Assembly: GCA_947503885.1 (NCBI GenBank)
Contig: CANNFD010000004.1
Span: forward strand, 246,174 to 310,173
Direction of reading: 5' to 3'
DNA length: 64,000 nucleotides
Origin: an uncultured Olleya sp.
Lineage (GTDB): Bacteria; Bacteroidota; Bacteroidia; Flavobacteriales; Flavobacteriaceae
Shown: piece after piece, positions 52,667 through 61,871 of the stretch
Position numbering within the stretch: position 1 is the first letter of the stretch
Layout: every line of letters starts with the position of its first letter
Notes under the pieces: model-generated
What the model was told of the DNA's origin: nothing
Database searches by the model: none
What the model saw: only the letters and a program-made list of their open reading frames with translations
Position numbers and translations under genes: made by a program

Positions 52667-54367
52667 ATGAAATATTTTTTTCTCTGTTTACCCTTTTTAT
52701 TATTTCATTTATCATTTTCTCAAAATGACGCCATTTTAGATTTTGGTCAGAATTTAATTTATAAAAATAAGTTAGATGAAGCTATTATTTACTACAAGAA
52801 GCATTTAATTAAACCTGATAGTAAAAAACAAGAAATAAAACTGTTTCTAGGGTTAGCAGACGTTTATAAATTAAAATTAGATTATAGAAATGCAAATAAT
52901 AATTACGTTAAGTCCTATAATGAAATAATCAAATTAAAAGACAAACAGTTAGAGTTTTTGTACTATGTAAAAAAAGCAGAATTTTTCAGGAAGAGATCAA
53001 TATATATTGAAGCTGTATCTCAATTAGATAAAGCAGCAATGATTTTAAAGGAAAATAAGATTGAGGATATATACTTATCTAAATATTATAATCGTAAGGC
53101 TGCACTTTTTACAGAGTATTATCATATACAAGATTCGACAATTTTTTATGCAAATAAATCACTGTATTTAGCAAAAAAAATAAAGGACAAAGATAATGTG
53201 TTTTATTCTTTACTAGAGATTGCAGGTGTCTATGAACGTAAAAAAGATTATAAAACTGCAATACGCTACTTAGAAGAAATAATTCAATTTGCAAAAAGTA
53301 ATAATATGCAGCAACAGGAAGCTGATGCCTACATAAGTTATATTATGGCTTTAGCTAGAAATAATCAATTAAAAAAAGCATTAGATGTAGCTTTATATGC
53401 GGCTAATTTTTCTAAAATAAATAATTTATTATATAATGAAATAATCTTTAATGAGAATATTCAAAACTTATATTTTAGACTAAACAATACAGAAAAAGCT
53501 TACGAGTATCTAAGATACAGACTAGAGCTTACTACAAAGTATGATGAAGTACAAAAAGAAGAATTATTATTAAATGTAGAAGCAAAGTACAAACTAGCAG
53601 AGAAAGAAAATCAAATTAAAATAAATAAACTTGAAATTGAAAACCAAAATAAAGCTTTGGCATCAAGTAAAACAAAGCTATATATTATTATTGGTTTGTT
53701 TTTAATAACTATTATAGGAATCTTATTGATTGCTTACTTTTTAAGAAAATCTAAAGAAGATAACAAGCAATTAAAGGCCTTATCAAAAGAAAATGAATTT
53801 TTATTAAGTGAAGCCAATCACAGAATTAATAATAATTTACAGCTGGTGGTAATACTTATATTAGATCAACTAAAAAAAGCATCAGATACAGAAAGTATAC
53901 AATTAAAAAACATATTAACTAAAGTGGAATCGATTTCAACATTGCACAAACACCTTTATAAAAGCAATGACAAAAATAAAATTGATGTATCAAATTACTT
54001 AAACGATGTTAAAAGTGGTTTTTTCGATATCTTCAAAGAACAAGATATTAAGACCAACTTCAAAGTTGAAGCGGTAGAAATTCCTTCAGATTATGCCATG
54101 TATCTTGGATTATTACTAACAGAGTTATTTATAAATTCTATAAAACATGCTTTTGGTAATCAAAAAAATAAAAATATCAATTTTCAATTGGGTCAAATTA
54201 ATGATGCCTTATCTTTTAACTATTCCGATAATGGTACAACTACTAGTAACCAAGACAATAAACCAAAGCTTATAGACAAGCTTTGCAGACAATTAAAAAT
54301 CGACTACAAAATTAATACTGAAAGTGGTTTTTCATTTTCATTCGTAACAGAAATAAGTAATGACTAA
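52667..54367 (+). CDS. TPR-containing sensor histidine kinase (HisKA_2 type)
   Basis: A 566-residue kinase beginning at ATG 52667, one base after the previous stop (signal peptide FLLFHLSFSQ). A periplasmic helical array of tetratricopeptide-like repeats (residues 20-310) is followed by a coiled coil, one membrane helix (LYIIIGLFLITIIGILLIAYF), and a HisKA_2 dimerisation domain with the phospho-His in SEANHRINNNLQL. The ATPase part keeps the N box (TELFINSIKHAF), but the glycine-rich G1/G2 boxes are degraded (YSDNGTTTSN, then LIDKLC). It overlaps the LytTR regulator gene by 8 nt, so they form a two-component pair. Confidence 0.85.
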   Translation: MKYFFLCLPFLLFHLSFSQNDAILDFGQNLIYKNKLDEAIIYYKKHLIKPDSKKQEIKLFLGLADVYKLKLDYRNANNNYVKSYNEIIKLKDKQLEFLYYVKKAEFFRKRSIYIEAVSQLDKAAMILKENKIEDIYLSKYYNRKAALFTEYYHIQDSTIFYANKSLYLAKKIKDKDNVFYSLLEIAGVYERKKDYKTAIRYLEEIIQFAKSNNMQQQEADAYISYIMALARNNQLKKALDVALYAANFSKINNLLYNEIIFNENIQNLYFRLNNTEKAYEYLRYRLELTTKYDEVQKEELLLNVEAKYKLAEKENQIKINKLEIENQNKALASSKTKLYIIIGLFLITIIGILLIAYFLRKSKEDNKQLKALSKENEFLLSEANHRINNNLQLVVILILDQLKKASDTESIQLKNILTKVESISTLHKHLYKSNDKNKIDVSNYLNDVKSGFFDIFKEQDIKTNFKVEAVEIPSDYAMYLGLLLTELFINSIKHAFGNQKNKNINFQLGQINDALSFNYSDNGTTTSNQDNKPKLIDKLCRQLKIDYKINTESGFSFSFVTEISND

Positions 54368-55028
54368 ACAGCAAGAAGCCAAAATTCTCATAGTTGAAGA
54401 TGATGTTATTATAGCAGAATATATTTCAGAAATCTTACAAGAAGAACATTTTAATACAATTAAAATGGCACACGACTTAGAATTAGCCCTATACGAAATG
54501 GAGCAGTTTAAGCCAGATATTATTTTAATGGATATTAATTTAAGTGGCAAAAACACTGGTATAGAGCTCTCAAAAGCCAAAAACAATAATGCTACAGTTA
54601 TTTTTATAACTGGACAGCAAGATTATACTTTAATGAGTGAAGCTTTAAAAACAAATCCGGATGCCTATTTAACCAAACCTTTAAAACGAGTAGATTTACT
54701 AGCTTCTATCAATTTAGCTATGTTTAAAAAGCAATCTCAAACCTTTCAATTTAAAGATGGTTATGACATAATTAGTTTAGATTTTAATGATATTAAATAT
54801 ATAGTAGCAGATGGTAATTATATTAATATTCAAACAATTTTAAAAAGGTATACTATTAGAAAATCGTTAAATACTATTGCAGAAGTGCTGCCTTCAGAAA
54901 TTTTTAAGCAAACACATAGATCTTATATTGTTAACACTAATAAGGTACAACGTGTTTCAACTAATTATGTAATTATTAATGATGTAGAAATACCATTGTC
55001 TAGATCTTTTTCTAAATCTTTCAAGTAG
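54360..55028 (+). CDS. LytTR-type response regulator
   Basis: A 222-residue regulator paired with the preceding kinase (8-nt overlap). The receiver domain has the acidic pocket IVEDD, phospho-acceptor D58 in DIILMDINLSGK, and the conserved Thr and Lys in FITGQQD and YLTKPLKR. The C-terminal LytTR DNA-binding domain shows ISLDFNDIKYIVADGNYINI and KQTHRSYIVNTNKVQRV. Regulators of this class bind imperfect direct repeats upstream of target genes; the neighbouring surface-protein gene is a possible target but nothing proves it. Confidence 0.9.
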   Translation: MTKQQEAKILIVEDDVIIAEYISEILQEEHFNTIKMAHDLELALYEMEQFKPDIILMDINLSGKNTGIELSKAKNNNATVIFITGQQDYTLMSEALKTNPDAYLTKPLKRVDLLASINLAMFKKQSQTFQFKDGYDIISLDFNDIKYIVADGNYINIQTILKRYTIRKSLNTIAEVLPSEIFKQTHRSYIVNTNKVQRVSTNYVIINDVEIPLSRSFSKSFK

Positions 55029-55063
55029 TCATTTACATACTAAATATTGCATTTCAACCCGTA

Positions 55064-55097
55064 TTGTTAACGTTTCATAGATTAAAAGTTAGATTTG
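55064..55097 (+). promoter_or_regulatory. Promoter of LamG surface-protein gene
   Basis: TTG at 55064-55066, 23 nt, then TAGATTTG at 55090-55097, an exact -7 element at the upper limit of spacing. Confidence 0.52.
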
Positions 55098-55127
55098 GAC
55101 TACATTTAATTCTAACTAAATTTTTTT

Positions 55128-57887
55128 ATGAAACTAAAATTACTTTTATTTTTTGCTGTACTATTTGCAACTACAGCTTCTGCTCAAACCTTTTCTGTAG
55201 GAGGTGTTAATTATTTTGTTATTTCAACGATTAACAATACTGTGGGTGTTACTTCGTCTGCAAGTTATGTAGGCGACTTAATCGTGCCTTCAACGGTTTC
55301 AAACGCTGGTGTTAGTTATACTGTAGTTTCAATTTTAGACTCGGCCTTTGAAAATAGCACAACGTTAACTTCAATTACTATTCCTGATACCGTGACTGAA
55401 ATTAGGAATAATGCGTTTCGATATTGTACAAACTTAACCTCCGTAGATATGGGGGATTCTGTTACAAGTATTGGACAGCTTTCATTTAATGCGTGTTTTA
55501 GTTTAACTTCTGTAGTTATTCCTAGTTCGGTAACAAATATTGATATTAATGCATTTTCATTTTGTAATACTTTAACATCGGTTACAGTCGAATGGGCAAC
55601 ACCATTGTCTATAAATAGCAATGTTTTTCAAAACGTTAATATTGGTAGCGCTACTCTTTATGTTCCTGCTGGAACAGTAGCAACTTATCAAACAGCACCA
55701 GTTTGGCAAAATTTTGGGACTATTTTACCACCACCACCTGCAACACACTTAAATTTTGATGGATCTAATGATTATATTGAATTAGCAAATGAAGCTAATT
55801 TCGATTTTACAAATCAAATGACTGTAGAGCTTTGGGTGCATTCAAACGTGTTGCCTCAACAATGGGATGCTTTAGTCGTTAAAGGAGATGATAGCTGGAG
55901 ATTACATTTAAATGATTCAGGAACTGTAAATTTTACCTGTAGTGGCGTAACACCTACACAAGAAATTAATTCAACTACAAATATAAACGATGGAAATTGG
56001 CATCATATAGCTGCAACTTTAGGTGATAACGCTATTAAGATTTATATAGATGGTATATTAGAAACTCAAGCTACCGCTTCTGGGGTTATTAATAACAATA
56101 CACAGACGGTGTTAATTGGAAACAATCCAATATATCCTGGGCGTTTTTTTACAGGTAATATGGATGATATTCGTATTTGGAGTGTTGCAAAAACAGCTGA
56201 TCAAATTAATGCTGGTAAAAATTGCGAATTACAAGGTAACGAAACAGGTTTAGTAGCTTATTACAATTTTAACCAAGGGCTTGATGCAGCAGATAATACT
56301 TCTGAAACGACATTAACAGACCATACAGCAAATGCTAATAATGGAACCTTAAATAATTTTACTTTAACAGGAAGTACATCTAACTGGTTAGCAGGTTCTC
56401 CTGTAACAACAGGTTCAATAATTCCTTCTGAAGCGACAGTTACCATTCCAGTAACGTATACCCAAAACGATACAGCAAGTCCTTTAACAGCAGCAACAGG
56501 TTCTAATGGTACAGGTTTAATGTGGTACACCACAGAAACAGGTGGGACAGGTACAACAACAGCTCCAATACCAGATACATCTACAGTTGGATCAACATCA
56601 TATTGGGTGTCTAGTACCAATGATAATGGTTGCGAAAGTGAAAGAACAGAAATTGTAGTTAATGTTTATGCTCCTGCAACACATCTTAATTTTGGAGCAC
56701 CAAATGACTATGTAGATTGTGGTAATGGCCCTAGTTTGCAAATAACAGGTAATACAATTACTTTGGAAGCTTATGTAAATTTTAATTTTTTTGGGGCTAC
56801 TCCTGCACAAGGAAATATTATAAATAAAGACAACATTTCTGATAATGGTTATATGTTAAGAGCCGGTGGCAATGGTGTTGTAAACTTTGTAATAGGGAAT
56901 TCTGGTTGGAATGAATTATTCACACCTGAAAACACGATTAGTATAAACCAATGGTATCATATTGCAGGTGTTTATGATGGAATTAATTTAAAAATTTATG
57001 TAGATGGAATTGAGGTAGCCTCACAGCCATTATCAGTTAATATTGGAAATGTAACTTCCAATGTAAATTTAGGAAAAGATCCTTACTTTTCAGATAGATA
57101 TATTGATGCTTCTTTAGAAGATGTACGTATCTGGAATATTGCTAGAACAGCAGAACAAATAAATGGTTCAAAAAATTGCGAATTACAAGGTAATGAAACA
57201 GGTTTAGTCGCTTACTACAATTTTAATCAAGGTATTGACGCAGCAGATAATACCTCAGAAACATCTCTATTAGATGCAACATCAAATGCAAATAATGGAA
57301 CCTTAACAAATTTTGCCCTAACAGGAACGACTTCTAATTGGTTAGCAGGTTCTCCAGTAACAACAGGTTCAATAATTCCTTCTGAAGCAACAGTTACGAC
57401 TCCGGTAACATATAATCAAGGCGATACAGCAAGCCCTCTAACAGCAACAACAGGTTCTAATGGTACAGGTTTAATGTGGTACACCACAGAAACTGCTGGG
57501 ACAAGTACAACAACTGCTCCAACACCAGATACGTCTACAGTTGGATCTACATCTTATTGGGTGTCTAGTACCAATGATAGTGGATGTGAGAGTGAGCGAT
57601 CTGAAATCGTGGTTAATGTCGAGGAAACATTAGGAGTAAATGATTTTAACTTGCTAAGTAATATAACTGTATATCCAAATCCTACTAATGGTGTATTACA
57701 AGTTTCTAATAGAAACGGAATAGTTTTGCAACTGTCTATTTATGACATTAATGGACGATTATTGTTAAATAAAACAAGTAATCAAGAAATTAATACAATA
57801 GATATTTCGACATTTAGTAATGGAATATATGTATTAAAAATGAGTACTGATTTTGGTGAAATAACTAAAAGAGTAATTAAAAATTAA
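55128..57887 (+). CDS. Large secreted LRR/LamG protein with type IX sorting domain
   Basis: A 919-residue extracellular protein: signal peptide (LLFFAVLFATTASAQ), BspA-like leucine-rich repeats at about 60-195 (units like LTSITIPDTVTEIRNNAF), then a tandem pair of LamG/concanavalin-like domains and Ig-like linkers: LamG 1 about 204-400, Ig-like 1 430-512, LamG 2 about 516-715, Ig-like 2 745-828. The tail (LLSNITVYPNPTNGVLQV, then YDINGRLL, ending KRVIKN) is a type IX secretion A-type sorting signal that is cleaved on export. LamG domains usually bind glycans or adhesion partners; no catalytic domain is seen. The two LamG-Ig units arose by duplication. Confidence 0.88.
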   Translation: MKLKLLLFFAVLFATTASAQTFSVGGVNYFVISTINNTVGVTSSASYVGDLIVPSTVSNAGVSYTVVSILDSAFENSTTLTSITIPDTVTEIRNNAFRYCTNLTSVDMGDSVTSIGQLSFNACFSLTSVVIPSSVTNIDINAFSFCNTLTSVTVEWATPLSINSNVFQNVNIGSATLYVPAGTVATYQTAPVWQNFGTILPPPPATHLNFDGSNDYIELANEANFDFTNQMTVELWVHSNVLPQQWDALVVKGDDSWRLHLNDSGTVNFTCSGVTPTQEINSTTNINDGNWHHIAATLGDNAIKIYIDGILETQATASGVINNNTQTVLIGNNPIYPGRFFTGNMDDIRIWSVAKTADQINAGKNCELQGNETGLVAYYNFNQGLDAADNTSETTLTDHTANANNGTLNNFTLTGSTSNWLAGSPVTTGSIIPSEATVTIPVTYTQNDTASPLTAATGSNGTGLMWYTTETGGTGTTTAPIPDTSTVGSTSYWVSSTNDNGCESERTEIVVNVYAPATHLNFGAPNDYVDCGNGPSLQITGNTITLEAYVNFNFFGATPAQGNIINKDNISDNGYMLRAGGNGVVNFVIGNSGWNELFTPENTISINQWYHIAGVYDGINLKIYVDGIEVASQPLSVNIGNVTSNVNLGKDPYFSDRYIDASLEDVRIWNIARTAEQINGSKNCELQGNETGLVAYYNFNQGIDAADNTSETSLLDATSNANNGTLTNFALTGTTSNWLAGSPVTTGSIIPSEATVTTPVTYNQGDTASPLTATTGSNGTGLMWYTTETAGTSTTTAPTPDTSTVGSTSYWVSSTNDSGCESERSEIVVNVEETLGVNDFNLLSNITVYPNPTNGVLQVSNRNGIVLQLSIYDINGRLLLNKTSNQEINTIDISTFSNGIYVLKMSTDFGEITKRVIKN
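55738..57620 (+). repeat. Tandem LamG-Ig duplication inside the gene
   Basis: Two units of about 940-950 bases. Their ends are still close at DNA level: ATTGCGAATTACAAGGTAA occurs near 56220 and again near 57174, and the Ig-like segments (SEATVT, TGSNGTGLMWYTTET, TSTVGSTSYWVSSTND) are almost identical, while the LamG parts have diverged and differ by small indels. Confidence 0.85.
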
Positions 57888-58290
57888 GTTTTTCTATCAT
57901 AACTAATTAAAACAGTAGGTAAAACAAACTAAGCATTGAGGGTGTAATAAAAACACCTTTATAGAGCATTTAATCTAAAAAATGTAAGTGCGTTATTTGG
58001 TTTATGTCGTTTACCTACATAATAACGTAACTCGTAACATTACTATAAATAATATAGGGTGATTTTTTATTTTAGCACCTATAAAAACAGTTTTTAACCG
58101 CTATTAATCAACTGTAAAAGCAGCAAAATCTTTTAAGATTTTGCTGCTTTTTAATTTCCGTTTTATTTGTATAAAGCTATATTATAATTTGAATGACTTT
58201 TTTTCTGCCAGCAGTTTATAAATTAGTTTAACTAAATTTATTTTTACGATTAGTATTTTTGTTAACTTACAAAATACAAAATTAAAAGCC
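57888..58290. other. Non-coding gap of 403 nt with several small hairpins
   Basis: No open frame of note. It holds a weak hairpin (GGTGT/ACACC near 57940-57960) past the surface-protein stop, an inverted repeat CGTTATT/AATAACG in about 57990-58030 flanked by AATGT and ACATT, a strong terminator at 58116-58152, and an exact TATTTTTG -7 box at 58254-58261 that probably drives the EF-hand gene. Confidence 0.6.
58116..58152 (+). terminator. Strong terminator upstream of EF-hand gene
   Basis: AAAAGCAGCAAAATCTT (58116-58132) and AAGATTTTGCTGCTTTT (58135-58151) give a perfect 17-bp stem with a 2-nt apex and Ts after it. It lies 228 nt beyond the LamG gene, so it may end an untranslated RNA or a long 3' tail. 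Confidence 0.88.
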
Positions 58291-58560
58291 ATGTCAGCAA
58301 AAGACGATATCCTTAAAAAAATTGAAATCCTTATAACCAATCATTTTAAAACACCAGAAGAAGCTTTTGCCTTTTTTGATGAGAATGTAGATGGAAAATT
58401 ATCAAAATCTGAAATTAAAAATTTACTTCAAGAAGCCAAAATTAGTGGATTTATTCGTGGGCTAATAGCTTCAAAATTAATTGAAGGATATGATAAAGAT
58501 GGTGATCAATTAATAAGTTGGTCAGAATTTAAAGCAGCAATCGACGAAATTTCTAATTAG
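58291..58560 (+). CDS. EF-hand calcium-binding protein
   Basis: An 89-residue cytoplasmic protein with two EF-hands. Loop 1 is D30-E-N-V-D-G-K-L-S-K-S-E41, with D, N, D, S and E at coordinating positions 1, 3, 5, 9 and 12. Loop 2 is D68-K-D-G-D-Q-L-I-S-W-S-E79, also canonical except for Gln at position 6. No signal peptide or membrane segment. It is a small calmodulin-like protein, and the membrane cyclase gene starts 11 nt after its stop, so control of that enzyme by calcium is an attractive inference. An exact -7 box lies 30 nt upstream. Confidence 0.88.
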   Translation: MSAKDDILKKIEILITNHFKTPEEAFAFFDENVDGKLSKSEIKNLLQEAKISGFIRGLIASKLIEGYDKDGDQLISWSEFKAAIDEISN

Positions 58561-58571
58561 ATATTAGCTTT

Positions 58572-59651
58572 TTGAAAAACAAAATAGTTCAATTTTTAAG
58601 ATTATTACTAACCACTATACTATATTGGTCACTTGCCTTTTGCCTATTTATAATGATACGTTATTATCATGTGGGTGAGGAAGGGGGTAAAGCATTTTCT
58701 GGTTTAGACGAAGTGACAATACCTATTACTCAATGGTTAAATTTTGGTGTTTTTGCAGGTGTGATAGTAGGGGTTGTTTATGCAATAGTCGAGTTTCTTT
58801 TCGAAAAACTACAGTTAAACAAACAAGCAACTGGTATCGTGATTTTAGAAAAATCATTGATATACTTAGCGATGCTTATTTTATCAACCAACTTAGTTGT
58901 TAGTATTATTGAAGTACAAATAGATAGAAACCTTCCAAACGAAACAGGATGGTGGAAAGAAAACAAAGTATTTTGGTTAGTTGTTGGGTACTTTATTATA
59001 TGTTCACTCATATTTTCCTTTTTAAAAATAGCAAAGGATAATTTTGGAAGAAACGTACTGTTTAATCAATTAATTGGTAAGTATAAAAGACCAAGAGAAG
59101 AGAGACGTGTTTTTATGTTTTTAGATTTACAAGGATCTACCACTATAGCAGAACAGTTGGGGCATTTTAAATATAGCCAATTAATACAAGATTGCTTTTA
59201 CGACTTAAATAGTGTGCTTATTAATTATAGCGCAGAAGTATATCAATATGTAGGGGATGAGGCTGTTTTAAGTTGGACTTTTGATAAAGGTGTTTTAAAT
59301 AATAATTGTGTTGAATTGTTTTTTAAATTTCAAGAAAGATTACAAAAAAAAGAAAAACCTTATATTAAAAAATTTGGGTTATTACCTAAATTTAAAGCAG
59401 GATTGCATGGAGGTAATCTAATAGTTACAGAAGTGGGAACAATTAAAAAAGAAATAGCCTATCATGGAGATGTAATAAATACTGCAGCTAGAATTCAAGG
59501 AGAATGTAATACTTATAACGAAAGCCTACTGATCTCTGAGGAGTTATTGCAAAAATTGAATTTAAATAAATACAAGGTACAATCGTTGGGTAATATTCCT
59601 TTAAAAGGAAAGGAGGAAGAAGTTAATTTGTTCTCTATAAACAAAAACTAA
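58572..59651 (+). CDS. Membrane class III adenylate/guanylate cyclase
   Basis: A 359-residue cyclase starting at TTG 58572. The N-terminal 155 residues contain four membrane helices (12-30, 57-77, 91-113, 133-152); the catalytic domain begins near residue 178. Metal-binding aspartates are D185 (FMFLDLQGSTT) and D229 (YQYVGDEAVL); transition-state N303 and R307 sit in DVINTAARIQ. The positions that choose the base (Lys and Asp/Thr in adenylate cyclases) read Gln225 and Ala296, so ATP or GTP preference cannot be called. It is paired with the EF-hand gene, and its end overlaps the convergent HAD gene by 4 nt. Confidence 0.88.
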   Translation: MKNKIVQFLRLLLTTILYWSLAFCLFIMIRYYHVGEEGGKAFSGLDEVTIPITQWLNFGVFAGVIVGVVYAIVEFLFEKLQLNKQATGIVILEKSLIYLAMLILSTNLVVSIIEVQIDRNLPNETGWWKENKVFWLVVGYFIICSLIFSFLKIAKDNFGRNVLFNQLIGKYKRPREERRVFMFLDLQGSTTIAEQLGHFKYSQLIQDCFYDLNSVLINYSAEVYQYVGDEAVLSWTFDKGVLNNNCVELFFKFQERLQKKEKPYIKKFGLLPKFKAGLHGGNLIVTEVGTIKKEIAYHGDVINTAARIQGECNTYNESLLISEELLQKLNLNKYKVQSLGNIPLKGKEEEVNLFSINKN

Positions 59652-60451
59652 ACAATACTATTAATCAGCTGTTTAATAATAAATTCTACACCGTTTTCAT
59701 CGTTAGATTTAGTTTTATAATTAGCTATAATTTTCACATTAGGATGTGCATTCTCCATAGCATAGCTAAAATAACCTAGCTTTAGCATTTCCACATCATT
59801 ATTGTAATCTCCAAAGACCATAGTTTCTTCCGGACTTATATTATATAAGTTTTGAATATGCTGTATAGCATATCCTTTATTAGCAATATTTTCTGAAATA
59901 TCAACCCAATGATTTGCAGAAACTTTAACCTTAAAATCGGCTTCTAAATGCTTAACTAATGGATAAATATATTTTTCAGAATTTTTCTCGTGGTATAAAG
60001 CAATTTTAAAGATGTTTTCCGTTACCCCTTTAATAGTTTCAACTATTTCGTAATTTGAATAATATTCACTTAACAGTCCCATCAACTTTTCAGATTTATT
60101 AAGCACATAAGCTTTGTTTTTAGAACAAAAAACAGGATGGACCTCCTTTAAGCTACTAACAAGATTCGATATTTTATCTAAATTTGCTTTTTCAAATGCA
60201 TTAGAGAGTAACAATTTATCTTGTTTAATTGCTAACGCTCCGTTCTCAGAGACTATAATTATATCATCCTTTATAGGGGCTAGTTTGTCAATCATGCTAT
60301 AATAAGGTCGTCCACTAGCAGCAACAAATAGAATATTATTAGATTTTAAAATTTTAAATAACTCAAAAAACTCTGCACTTATGTCATGGTTTGAGTTTAG
60401 TAAGGTGCCATCTAAATCGGATACTATTAATTTTACTCTATTTAAAGCCAT
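59648..60451 (-). CDS. HAD-family (Cof-type) phosphatase
   Basis: A 267-residue cytoplasmic phosphatase of the Cof/HAD-IIB type. Motif I is LIVSDLDGTLLNS (catalytic D12 and D14), motif II includes FVAASGRPYYSM, and motif IV is VFGDYNNDVEMLKLG near residue 217. A cap domain lies in the middle. Such enzymes dephosphorylate sugar phosphates, flavin or PLP precursors; which one is unknown. It begins 164 nt beyond rplT and is separated from the ribosomal operon by a terminator. Confidence 0.88.
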   Translation of the reverse strand: MALNRVKLIVSDLDGTLLNSNHDISAEFFELFKILKSNNILFVAASGRPYYSMIDKLAPIKDDIIIVSENGALAIKQDKLLLSNAFEKANLDKISNLVSSLKEVHPVFCSKNKAYVLNKSEKLMGLLSEYYSNYEIVETIKGVTENIFKIALYHEKNSEKYIYPLVKHLEADFKVKVSANHWVDISENIANKGYAIQHIQNLYNISPEETMVFGDYNNDVEMLKLGYFSYAMENAHPNVKIIANYKTKSNDENGVEFIIKQLINSIV

Positions 60452-60536
60452 AAGATTTGTTGTAATTAGAGGAGTAAATCTACTTGTAATGATTTAGTAT
60501 AAACAATATTTATTGTTAAGTTTTAATTAAAAACCA

Positions 60537-60570
60537 TAAAAAAATCCGATTCAATTAAGAATCGGATTTT
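60537..60570 (-). terminator. Terminator after rplT
   Basis: AAAATCCGATTC (60541-60552) and GAATCGGATTTT (60559-60570) make a perfect 12-bp stem; on the reverse strand Ts follow, 46 nt past the rplT stop. Confidence 0.9.
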
Positions 60571-60615
60571 CTATGTTATAAGCGAAGTATTGTTATACAA
60601 ATGGCAAAATGCCTT

Positions 60616-60960
60616 TTATTTTACTTTGTTCACAATTGCTTCAAAAGCATCTGGGTTGTTCATCGCTAAATCAGCTAAAACCTTACGGTTTAATTCGATA
60701 TTGTTAGCTTTAAGTTTCCCCATAAATTGTGAGTAAGTCATTCCATGTAATCTAGCTCCAGCGTTAATACGCGTGATCCATAATGCACGGAAAGTTCTCT
60801 TTTTATTTCTACGGTCTCTGTATGCATATTGCATAGCTTTATCAACCGCGTTTTTTGCTACTGTCCAAACGTTTTTACGACGTCCAAAGTAACCTTTTGC
60901 TTGTTTAAGCACCTTTTTTCTTCTGGCTCTTTTGGCAACAGAATTTACTGATCTAGGCAT
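60616..60960 (-). CDS. rplT: Ribosomal protein L20
   Basis: A 114-residue 23S rRNA-binding protein of the large subunit. The very basic N-terminus ([20 protein letters not shown]) and the family blocks [20 protein letters not shown] and [11 protein letters not shown] are unmistakable. It is the last gene of thrS-infC-rpmI-rplT and is followed by a terminator. In other bacteria L20 represses this operon by binding the mRNA; whether that holds here cannot be read from the sequence. Confidence 0.98.
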   Translation of the reverse strand: MPRSVNSVAKRARRKKVLKQAKGYFGRRKNVWTVAKNAVDKAMQYAYRDRRNKKRTFRALWITRINAGARLHGMTYSQFMGKLKANNIELNRKVLADLAMNNPDAFEAIVNKVK

Positions 60961-61060
60961 AATTTTAATGTGTTTTGTAGTAGGCGGTTAAATATAATTA
61001 ACGCTTTATATAGGCCTAACTCCAGGGTTTATAAATAATTTTTAACCAATTAAGGTAATG

Positions 61061-61258
61061 TTACTTTAAACGTAGCATTACTTTAATATTGTTCTCATCC
61101 GCTTTGTGTACCAAACCGTCATGAGTTAACTTAAGCTTACGCTTTTTAGACTTCTTTGTTAAGATGTGACTCTTAAAAGCGTGCTTTCTTTTAATTTTAC
61201 CAGTACCAGTAAGCTTGAAACGCTTCTTAGCACTAGATTTTGTTTTCATTTTAGGCAT
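61061..61258 (-). CDS. rpmI: Ribosomal protein L35
   Basis: A 65-residue basic large-subunit protein. [20 protein letters not shown] and [14 protein letters not shown] are the standard L35 blocks, and the length is typical. It lies between infC (61-nt gap) and rplT (100-nt gap) in the conserved order. Confidence 0.98.
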   Translation of the reverse strand: MPKMKTKSSAKKRFKLTGTGKIKRKHAFKSHILTKKSKKRKLKLTHDGLVHKADENNIKVMLRLK

Positions 61259-61319
61259 TTTGTTTCCTAGTTTTAATTATTTCGCTTATAATATCGTTGT
61301 CCTTAATAAAGGATAATAC

Positions 61320-61871
61320 TTACTTTTTAGGAGCAATAAACATGGTCATACGTTTTCCTTCAAGTCTTGGCATTTGTTCTACTTTTCCAAATTCTTCCAA
61401 ATCTTGAGCTAAACGTAATAATAATATTTGTCCTTGCTCTTTAAACACAATTGATCGCCCTTTAAAGAAAACAAAAGCTTTTAACTTTGCACCTTCTTTT
61501 AAGAATTTCTCGGCGTGTTTCTTTTTAAACTCGTAATCATGATCATCTGTTTGAGGACCAAATCGAATTTCTTTGATAACAACTTTTGTAGCCTTGGATT
61601 TTAATGCTTTTTCCCGCTTCTTCTGTTCATAAAGAAACTTCTTGTAATCCATTATTTTACATACAGGCGGATCTGCTTTTGGCGAAATTTCTACCAAGTC
61701 AAGTTCTTGCTCTCTTGCAAATTCTCTTGCCTCTTTTGTGGTATAGATTCCTACTTCAACATTTTCTCCAACTAGACGCACTTTTTCTGCTCTAATCTTA
61801 CCGTTAATGTTGTGCTGATCTTCCTTAATGATTCTTGCCGGACCTCTTGATCTTTTTCTACGTATTGCTAT
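61320..61871 (-). CDS. infC: Translation initiation factor IF-3, AUA start
   Basis: Prevents early joining of ribosomal subunits and checks the start codon. The true start is upstream of the first ATG/GTG-type codon: reading the reverse strand from the ATA at 61871-61869 gives [20 protein letters not shown], the normal IF-3 N-terminus, and a stop codon (TAA at 61877-61875) lies 2 codons earlier in frame, so no ATG, GTG or TTG is available. The protein is 183 residues, like E. coli IF-3 (180). The non-canonical start permits the known self-regulation of infC by IF-3 itself. Third domain motifs ([28 protein letters not shown]) are intact. Confidence 0.94.
   Translation of the reverse strand: MAIRRKRSRGPARIIKEDQHNINGKIRAEKVRLVGENVEVGIYTTKEAREFAREQELDLVEISPKADPPVCKIMDYKKFLYEQKKREKALKSKATKVVIKEIRFGPQTDDHDYEFKKKHAEKFLKEGAKLKAFVFFKGRSIVFKEQGQILLLRLAQDLEEFGKVEQMPRLEGKRMTMFIAPKK

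Noticed and set aside
61781..61781. GTG start for infC
   Set aside because: It would delete 30 conserved IF-3 residues; the frame continues upstream to an ATA start.
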